Origin: Bacillota bacterium
Lineage (GTDB): Bacteria; Bacillota; Clostridia; Oscillospirales; Ruminococcaceae
DNA: 9,383 nucleotides
Reading direction: 5' to 3'
Assembly (NCBI GenBank): GCA_023396215.1
Contig: JAEWWW010000144.1
Coordinates: 1-9,383, forward strand
This document shows positions 4,412-9,383 of this stretch, piece after piece; the stretch's first letter is position 1; each line of letters begins with the position of its first letter. The notes beneath the pieces were generated by a model, which was given only the letters and a program-made list of their open reading frames with translations, was not told the DNA's origin and made no database searches. The position numbers and the translations under genes are program-made.

Positions 4412-5812
4412 ATGGCAAAACACAAATTCTTTACCAAAAAGAAGATTATTATAACAGTGGTGGTGCTTTCGGCCGCGGCTTTGCTGGCACGTTCTCTGCT
4501 GAAGGGCGAGCCCCCTGCCCCGCTGGTTTCGGTCAAGGAGGCGTCGGCCGCCGACCTTCGTTCGGTGCTGAGCACCACCGGCACCATGACCGCGGGCCAG
4601 ACCGATACATACATAGCCCCCATGGGCAACGTCAAGGTGGATAAGGTGCACGCCAAGCTGGGGGATTTTGTCAAGGAAGGCACCCTGCTGGTTTCCTTCG
4701 ACAGCACCGAGGTGGAGCGCATCTACCGTCAGGCGGCGCTTGCCTATGACGTGAGCTACTACAATTACCTTGAAACCATCGCCAACTATGAGGATGTCAC
4801 CGAGGATTACAACGAAGCCAAGGTGGACATCAAAAAACTTTACAGCGATATTGAAGATTACGACGACGAAATTGCCCGGATGCGGGTCGAGCTGAATAAA
4901 ACCAACCTTGAGCTGCAGACGCTCAATCAGCAGCTTATGGAGGCCGACCCCGACGATAAGCCCGCCATCCAGAACCAGATAGACGCCATGACCGAAAAGC
5001 TGAAGCAGCAGAACCAGACGCTGATGGAGCTGACCTCAAGCCTCTCCACCAAGGAGGCCCGGCTGGAGCAGAAAAAATCTACCCGCGACAGCTACCAGAA
5101 GCAGCAGCTGAGCGACAACCGCCAAAAGCAGTTGGACGCCCAACTGAAGCTGGATGAGATTGCGCTGGATGTGGCCCGGCAGAACTACAGAGCCGCCACG
5201 GCGGGCATCACCGCCAAGGCCGACGGGGTTGTAACCCAGCTGACCGCGGTGGAAAACACCTATGTGACCCAGGGCCAGCAGCTGCTTGTGCTCAGCGGCA
5301 AAGACCCGGTTTCGGTTTCGGTATCCCTCAGCCGCTACGACCTTGAGCGGGTGGAGCTGGGGCAGAAGGCCACCATTAAGTATCTGGGCCGGCAGTATGA
5401 CGCGGTTGTAGAAAAAATCAGCGACTACGCGGCTCCTTCCACCTCGGGCAGCCCCTCGGTCTATGCCGAGCTGCTGCTGCAAAACCCCGACGACCATATC
5501 AAGCTGGGCCTTGAGGCCAACGTCAGCATCATCACCGCCGAAAAGAGCGGAGTGCTGACCATCCCGGTGGAAACGGTCAGCACCGACAAGGAAGGGCGCT
5601 TCTGCTATGTGGCCGAGGAAGGCATCGTGGTGAAGAAATACATCACCACCGGCGCAAGCTCGGATACCCTCATCGAGGTGCTTACCGGCCTTGAAAAGGG
5701 CGCGCTGGTGCTTTATAACCCGCCCGAGCATATCAAGCCCGGCATGGCGGTTACCACCACCTTTGAAGATATCAGCACCCTGGGTGGAAACTATCTCATG
5801 ATGGGGGTTTAA
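4412..5812 (+). CDS. Membrane fusion (HlyD/MacA-like) subunit of the ABC exporter
   Basis: This 466-residue extracytoplasmic adaptor is anchored by one N-terminal helix (about 11-29) after a basic MAKHKFFTKKK start. A lipoyl-like half-motif lies at about 67-97 (MGNVKVDKVHAKLGDF then VKEGTLLVSFDS). A long charged and Gln-rich coiled coil follows at about 105-255. The second lipoyl half is at about 263-296 (ITAKADGVVTQL, then YVTQGQQLLVLS). A beta-barrel and membrane-proximal domain extend to the end. This is the MacA/HlyD order. In Gram-positive bacteria with no outer membrane such proteins work with a MacB-like permease without a TolC channel. The coiled coil is interrupted by a short acidic loop, EADPDDKPA (about 177-185), which marks the hairpin turn. 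AGTGAGGA precedes the start. The permease gene begins six bases after the stop, indicating tight operon coupling. Confidence 0.92.
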   Translation: MAKHKFFTKKKIIITVVVLSAAALLARSLLKGEPPAPLVSVKEASAADLRSVLSTTGTMTAGQTDTYIAPMGNVKVDKVHAKLGDFVKEGTLLVSFDSTEVERIYRQAALAYDVSYYNYLETIANYEDVTEDYNEAKVDIKKLYSDIEDYDDEIARMRVELNKTNLELQTLNQQLMEADPDDKPAIQNQIDAMTEKLKQQNQTLMELTSSLSTKEARLEQKKSTRDSYQKQQLSDNRQKQLDAQLKLDEIALDVARQNYRAATAGITAKADGVVTQLTAVENTYVTQGQQLLVLSGKDPVSVSVSLSRYDLERVELGQKATIKYLGRQYDAVVEKISDYAAPSTSGSPSVYAELLLQNPDDHIKLGLEANVSIITAEKSGVLTIPVETVSTDKEGRFCYVAEEGIVVKKYITTGASSDTLIEVLTGLEKGALVLYNPPEHIKPGMAVTTTFEDISTLGGNYLMMGV

Positions 5813-5818
5813 CACAGC

Positions 5819-7027
5819 ATGGGACAACTGATTGAATATGCAAAGATGGGCCTGATGAACATCTGGGCCAACAAAAGCCGATCGCTGCTGACCATGCTGG
5901 GCATTGTCATCGGCATCGCCGCGGTCATCATTATTCTGGTGGTGGGCAAGGGTGGCCAAGCCCAGATGGATGAGCAGTTCGACAGCATCAGCAACGGCAG
6001 CGTCAACATCTACATGAACTGGCGCAACGCCGGCGACAGCGATATGATTACCGTTGACGACATCAACGCTATCCGCGAAAACCTGCCGGAGGTGGCCGCC
6101 GTCAGCCCCACTGTGAGCCTTGGCGGCTCGCTGGTGGGCTGGGACGAGGACATTGCAGCCAGCATCAGCAGCGGCACCCCCGACCGGATGCTTATTACCA
6201 AGCCGAAGCTTGTTCACGGCCGCTACTGGACAGAGGACGACTACAATCAGGTGCGCAACGTCTGCACCATCGATCAGGCCTCTGCCCGCGAGATTTTTGG
6301 CAGCGAAGATGTGGTGGGCCTTGAGATTGAGGTGAGCGTCGAGGGGCGCGTTCGCCCGCTGAAAATCATCGGCGTCACCGAATCCGCCACCTCCTACTCC
6401 TATAACCGGGATATCACCGCCGCCATCGAGATGCCTCTTTCCACCCTGCAGGCCTACAACGACAGCATCGGCAGCTACTTTGGGTCGATTGATTTTACCG
6501 CGCAGGACCCCAACGCCTCGCAGCAGGTCGCCCGCAAGGTGCTCAACCTGCTGGAGGCCCGCCACGGCAACAAGGGGCAGGAGGCTTACTCCTCTTTTGA
6601 CCTGGCCCAGCTGCGGGAGGAAATCAGCAGCGTGACCACCATGTTCACCAGCATCATCGCCGCCATCGCCGGCATTTCGCTGCTGGTGGGCGGCATCGGT
6701 GTAATGAACATCATGCTGGTGTCGGTCACCGAGCGCACCCGCGAAATTGGCGTGCGCAAGGCGCTGGGCGCCAAAACCGGGTCTATCCTCTTTCAGTTTT
6801 TAATAGAGGCAGGCACCCTGACCATGCTGGGCGGCATCATCGGCGTTATGCTGGGGGTGCTGGGGGGCAACGGCCTTGCCCTGATACTGGATATCCCCGT
6901 TGTCATCGACCCCTTCACAGTGGGGGGGGTGGTGCTTTTCTCCTCCGCTATCGGGTTGTTTTTCGGCATCTACCCCGCCAACAAGGCGGCAAAGCTCAGC
7001 CCCATCGAGGCGCTGCGCACCAACTAA
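5819..7027 (+). CDS. MacB-type ABC transporter permease
   Basis: This 402-residue permease has the MacB fold. One membrane helix (about 22-43, SLLTMLGIVIGIAAVIIIL) is followed by a large extracytoplasmic MacB_PCD domain (about 45-265). A C-terminal FtsX domain with three helices follows (about 275-300, 333-355 and 368-386). Signature stretches are GGIGVMNIMLVSV, TERTREIGVRKALGA and GIYPANKAAKLSPIEALR. The latter two are hallmark cytoplasmic coupling and C-terminal motifs of MacB proteins. There is no fused ATPase domain, in line with the separate ATPase two genes upstream. The ATG lies six bases after the fusion-protein stop, with only a GGGGG-containing stretch as ribosome binding site, so translation is probably coupled. 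A hairpin follows the stop codon. MacB-like pumps move substrates by a mechanotransmission mechanism from the outer face of the membrane. Confidence 0.95.
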   Translation: MGQLIEYAKMGLMNIWANKSRSLLTMLGIVIGIAAVIIILVVGKGGQAQMDEQFDSISNGSVNIYMNWRNAGDSDMITVDDINAIRENLPEVAAVSPTVSLGGSLVGWDEDIAASISSGTPDRMLITKPKLVHGRYWTEDDYNQVRNVCTIDQASAREIFGSEDVVGLEIEVSVEGRVRPLKIIGVTESATSYSYNRDITAAIEMPLSTLQAYNDSIGSYFGSIDFTAQDPNASQQVARKVLNLLEARHGNKGQEAYSSFDLAQLREEISSVTTMFTSIIAAIAGISLLVGGIGVMNIMLVSVTERTREIGVRKALGAKTGSILFQFLIEAGTLTMLGGIIGVMLGVLGGNGLALILDIPVVIDPFTVGGVVLFSSAIGLFFGIYPANKAAKLSPIEALRTN

Positions 7028-7059
7028 GCTTATCGGGCTTACAGGTGAATAACGATATG

Positions 7060-7084
7060 GCGGCACGGAGTTTTTCCGTGCCGC
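7060..7084 (+). terminator. Hairpin after the MacAB-like operon
   Basis: GCGGCACGGA (7060-7069) pairs perfectly with TCCGTGCCGC (7075-7084) around GTTTT. It lies 33 bases after the permease stop. The bases that follow (TGTGCAATTAT) are not a proper U run, so termination may be weak or depend on other factors. It is still the obvious candidate for the operon's 3' end. Confidence 0.5.
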
Positions 7085-7091
7085 TGTGCAA

Positions 7092-7185
7092 TTATCCGGG
7101 AAAATCCTCCTCCCTGGGGGATGGCACGGCAGCAGCGAGGCGGCGTTCCGGCAGGGCCGTTTCTTCAGGCGGGTTCCCCGGATAA
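7092..7185. other. Intergenic region enclosed by TTATCCGGG/CCCGGATAA
   Basis: TTATCCGGG (7092-7100) and CCCGGATAA (7177-7185) are perfect complements about 76 bases apart, extendable by AA-TT across one bulge. Inside, ACGGC (7126-7130) can pair with GCCGT (7156-7160). The region ends 12 bases before a TTGACA promoter. It therefore belongs to the 3' tail of the transporter message, or is a DNA element or separate small RNA. I recognise no known riboswitch. The SAM, cobalamin and THF consensus sequences I know are not visible. Confidence 0.4.
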
Positions 7186-7197
7186 CGCCTAAAAATT

Positions 7198-7226
7198 TTG
7201 ACACTGCCGCCGCGATGGTGTATCAT
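7198..7226 (+). promoter_or_regulatory. Sigma-A promoter for the Fe-S protein and methyltransferase genes
   Basis: A perfect TTGACA (7198-7203), a 17-base spacer and TATCAT (7221-7226) make this the best consensus promoter in the window. The start would be near 7233. That makes an in-frame TTG at 7235 an unlikely translation start and supports the ATG at 7328, leaving a leader of about 95 bases. Confidence 0.75.
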
Positions 7227-7327
7227 TCCAATAGTTGTTTTTACGCGGGCCTGTCCTGGGTTTCGGGAACCGCGAACCGCTGCCCCTGCAGCCGCAAAAT
7301 TGTTTTTATAAGGTGGTGGGCCCCCAG

Positions 7328-8002
7328 ATGCTGGAAAAAGAGATTACCGACCTGCTGCTGGGCAGCGGCGTTTCAGACGTGGGCTTCTGCGCGGTGGAGG
7401 ACGGCCCTGCCGGGCTTGGCTGGGCGGTTTCGCTGGTGGTGGCCCTTTCCGACGCCGTTGTGGACGAGATTGACGGCGCGCCCACCCACACCTACTTTCA
7501 CCACTACCGCACGGTCAACGCCTTCATCGACCAGATGCTGCTGCGCACCGGCCTGCTGCTGGCGGGGCGGGGCTACCGCTATATCCCGGTGGCGGCTTCG
7601 CAGAGTATCAACGACAAGGGGTGGAACTACAGTGGGCGGTATTCCCACAAAAAGCCCGCCTATCTGGCTGGGCTGGGTTGTGTGGGCACCAACAACCTCT
7701 TTCTGCACCGCCGCTACGGGGCAAGGGTGCGGCTGGGCACCCTCTTCACCGACTGCGCCTTTGATGCCTCCCCCGCCCTGCCCGCGGCAACCCCCTGCGA
7801 TAACTGCGGCGCATGTGTGGCCCACTGCCCCGCCGGCGCGCTCACCGGAAAAACCTTCTACCCCGGCATCAGCCGCGAGGCGCTCTTTGACCCGGCTGCC
7901 TGCTCCGGCTATATGAAAAAGCATTTTCAGCAGATTGGCCGCGGCTCGGTCTGCGGCATCTGCATGGCGGTCTGCCCGCAAAATAAAACCAGTAACCGAT
8001 AA
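7328..8002 (+). CDS. Short QueG-like iron-sulfur protein (two 4Fe-4S motifs)
   Basis: From the ATG at 7328, preceded by AGGTGGTGGG, the product has 224 residues. The frame is open further upstream, but the TTG at 7235 sits on the predicted transcription start. Residues 112-142, with AYLAGLGCVGTNNLF and VRLGTLFTDC, resemble the region before the clusters in epoxyqueuosine reductase QueG. C157, C160, C163 and C167 form CDNCGACVAHCP. C209, C212 and C216 form CGICMAVCP, with C192 a likely fourth ligand. QueG is a cobalamin-dependent Fe-S enzyme of about 310-390 residues that reduces epoxyqueuosine in tRNA. This protein is much shorter and has a reduced N-terminal domain, so it may be a QueG-like relative. 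The methyltransferase begins 14 bases downstream. An electron-transfer or corrinoid-reactivating role is inference. Confidence 0.8.
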   Translation: MLEKEITDLLLGSGVSDVGFCAVEDGPAGLGWAVSLVVALSDAVVDEIDGAPTHTYFHHYRTVNAFIDQMLLRTGLLLAGRGYRYIPVAASQSINDKGWNYSGRYSHKKPAYLAGLGCVGTNNLFLHRRYGARVRLGTLFTDCAFDASPALPAATPCDNCGACVAHCPAGALTGKTFYPGISREALFDPAACSGYMKKHFQQIGRGSVCGICMAVCPQNKTSNR

Positions 8003-8016
8003 AGGAGCCGTTATTT

Positions 8017-9261
8017 ATGGATTTCAGGGAATATATGAAAAACCGGGTGGTCTTTCTGGACGGCGGCATGGGCACCATGCTGCTGGAGCAGGGGCTTGCC
8101 CCCGGCGAATGCCCCGAGGCGCTTAACCTCAGGGCGCCCGAGGTGGTAACGCAGGTGCAGCGGGCCTATGTCGAGGCGGGCAGCAACGTGGTGTACACCA
8201 ACACCTTTGGGGCCAACCGGCTGAAGCTGGCCCACGCGGGCATTTCGGTGGAAAGCGCCATAGACGCGGCGGTGCGCATTGCCCGGCAGGCAGCGGGCGG
8301 CAACGCCTATGTGGCGCTGGATATCGGCCCCATTGGCGAGCTGCTGGAGCCGATGGGCACCCTTACCTTTGAGGAGGCCTATGCGTTGTTTTCCCAGCAG
8401 GTGACGCAGGGGGTGCGGTCGGGGGCGCAGTTGATTGTGATTGAGTCGATGGCCGACCTCTATGAAGTAAAGGCCGCCCTGCTGGCCGCCAAGGAAAACA
8501 GCACCCTGCCGGTGCTCTGCACCATGACCTTTGAAGCCAATATGCGAACCTATACCGGCTGCCATGTTTCGTCGATGGCGGCTACCCTCGAGTCGTTGGG
8601 GGCCGACGCCATCGGCATCAACTGCTCGCTGGGGCCGGTACAACTGCTGCCGGTGGCCCGGCAGTTGGTGGCAGACACCAACCTGCCGCTGGTGGCCAAG
8701 CCCAACGCGGGGCTGCCGGTGGTGCAGGATGGCGTTACCTCCTACGACATCAACAGCAGCCAGTTTGCCCAAACCATGGCCGAGTTTGTAGCCGCCGGGG
8801 TTTCGCTGGTGGGGGGCTGCTGCGGCACCAATCCCGGCTATATCGCGCTGACCGCTCAGGCGGTGCAGGGGCAGACCCCGCCTGCCCGCCCCCCGGTGGA
8901 TATCAACCGCCGCATCGCTACCCCCTCCAAGCTGGTGGAGTGCGGCAGCCAGACCCAGCTTGGGCGGGTGGGGCCGTGCAGCGAGGAAGAGACCATCGAC
9001 GCGGCTACCGAGCTGCTGTACGACGGCGCGGAGGCCGCGGTGCTGGCGCTGCCCGCCGGAGCCGACGAGGCCGCCTCGCTAGTGAGCGCGGTACAGGCCT
9101 GCGCCAACCTGCCCCTCATTTTTGAAGCCGAAAACCCGGCGGCTCTGGAAGCCGCTCTGCGCCGCTACAACGGCCGCCCGGGGGTTACCGCCGCCACTGC
9201 CGCAGACCCTGCTCTGGCAGCAATAGCGGCTCGCTATGGGGCTGCGGTGATAGAGGCTTAG
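8017..9261 (+). CDS. Homocysteine S-methyltransferase with a degenerate half folate domain (MetH-related)
   Basis: This 414-residue protein starts at an ATG nine bases after AAAGGAG. Residues 1-290 form the zinc-dependent homocysteine-binding barrel of MetH. They include FLDGGMGTMLLEQG, TNTFGANRLKL and the three zinc cysteines C203 (GINCS), C268 and C269 (GGCCGT). The domain transfers a methyl group to homocysteine to make methionine. Clostridial MetH proteins continue with a folate-binding barrel and a cobalamin domain, to about 800 residues. Here residues 308-414 only resemble the first half of the folate barrel, for example LPLIFEAENPAALEAALRRY. The usual GERINPTGK motif is replaced by VECGSQTQLG. 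The frame stops at TAG in AT-rich noncoding DNA, with no continuation in another frame. The methyl donor domain would have to be encoded elsewhere, or the protein uses another donor. Its partner gene is an Fe-S protein. Confidence 0.88.
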   Translation: MDFREYMKNRVVFLDGGMGTMLLEQGLAPGECPEALNLRAPEVVTQVQRAYVEAGSNVVYTNTFGANRLKLAHAGISVESAIDAAVRIARQAAGGNAYVALDIGPIGELLEPMGTLTFEEAYALFSQQVTQGVRSGAQLIVIESMADLYEVKAALLAAKENSTLPVLCTMTFEANMRTYTGCHVSSMAATLESLGADAIGINCSLGPVQLLPVARQLVADTNLPLVAKPNAGLPVVQDGVTSYDINSSQFAQTMAEFVAAGVSLVGGCCGTNPGYIALTAQAVQGQTPPARPPVDINRRIATPSKLVECGSQTQLGRVGPCSEEETIDAATELLYDGAEAAVLALPAGADEAASLVSAVQACANLPLIFEAENPAALEAALRRYNGRPGVTAATAADPALAAIAARYGAAVIEA

Positions 9262-9320
9262 CATTTACGTTTAGTATTAATCCTTAAAATAAACACCAAT
9301 AGTATTTATATGTCTAAACC

Positions 9321-9329
9321 TGATAAAAT
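9321..9329 (+). promoter_or_regulatory. Extended -10 promoter element leading out of the window
   Basis: TG-A-TAAAAT is an extended -10 (five of six bases match TATAAT) inside an AT-rich gap after the methyltransferase gene. No good -35 is present at 16-18 bases. The start would be near 9336, so it probably serves a gene beyond the right edge. Confidence 0.4.
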
Positions 9330-9344
9330 CGTTTAAGAGGGGCT

Positions 9345-9369
9345 GGGCCCGGTTAAACCGCGCCGGCCC
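9345..9369 (+). other. GC-rich stem-loop near the right edge
   Basis: GGGC (9345-9348) and CGG (9350-9352) can pair with CCG (9363-9365) and GCCC (9366-9369), with one bulged C. The bases GGGTGTTATTGTTC follow, which are T-rich but not a clean U run. It could be a terminator for the methyltransferase gene, or a structure at the 5' end of the next transcript. Confidence 0.35.
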
Positions 9370-9383
9370 GGGTGTTATTGTTC

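Noticed and set aside
5036..6565. A 509-codon open frame on the minus strand
   Set aside because: It lies antisense to the membrane fusion and permease genes, has no ribosome binding site or recognisable domain, and reflects GC-rich codon usage of the true genes.
7235..7327. N-terminal extension of the Fe-S protein from a TTG at 7235
   Set aside because: The TTG coincides with the predicted transcription start and has no ribosome binding site. The extra 31 residues look unlike the family.

Overview
The window looks like a chromosomal segment of an anaerobic, endospore-forming, GC-rich Firmicute, most likely a clostridial or Oscillospiraceae-type gut bacterium. Coding DNA is GC-rich while two intergenic stretches are strongly AT-rich. 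Ribosome binding sites are strong AGGAGG types and non-ATG starts occur. The left edge carries the tail of a GerAB-type spore germination permease, and a mother-cell sporulation-type promoter precedes a two-gene minus-strand unit. This placement is inference from gene families and composition.

Layout, left to right. (1) 1-387: C-terminal third of a GerAB-like germination permease. (2) 388-849: a 462-base leader region before mgtE. It has a sigma-A-like promoter, a 33-codon leader ORF with a textbook ribosome binding site, a strong intrinsic-terminator hairpin, and a possible antiterminator pairing whose upstream half lies inside the leader ORF. This is the architecture of transcription attenuation. 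(3) 850-2190: MgtE magnesium channel. (4) 2203-2477: a hairpin-rich intergenic repeat, with two 60-bp direct repeats (57/60 identical) bracketing several independent palindromes. (5) 2494-2543: two plus-strand promoter-like sites that face the 3' end of the next minus-strand unit. (6) 3484-2627, minus strand: an unrecognised helical protein followed by an 80-residue Pro/Trp-rich protein with five W-[IF]-G-P-P repeats. The pair has a sigma-K/sigma-E-like promoter and is probably a spore-coat or mother-cell operon. (7) 3690-7027: a three-gene MacAB-type ABC export operon (ATPase, membrane fusion protein, permease). (8) 7198-9261: a sigma-A promoter, a short QueG-like protein with two 4Fe-4S motifs, and a homocysteine S-methyltransferase that keeps only a degenerate half of the following MetH folate domain. 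(9) 9262-9383: an AT-rich gap with an extended -10 promoter and a GC hairpin leading out of the window.

Working together: the MacAB-like genes form one transporter. The Fe-S protein and the methyltransferase are spaced 14 bases apart and are presumably cotranscribed, which suggests a role in corrinoid-dependent methyl transfer. The mgtE leader and the sporulation-type operon are the most interesting parts. No CRISPR array, tRNA, rRNA or transposase gene was seen.
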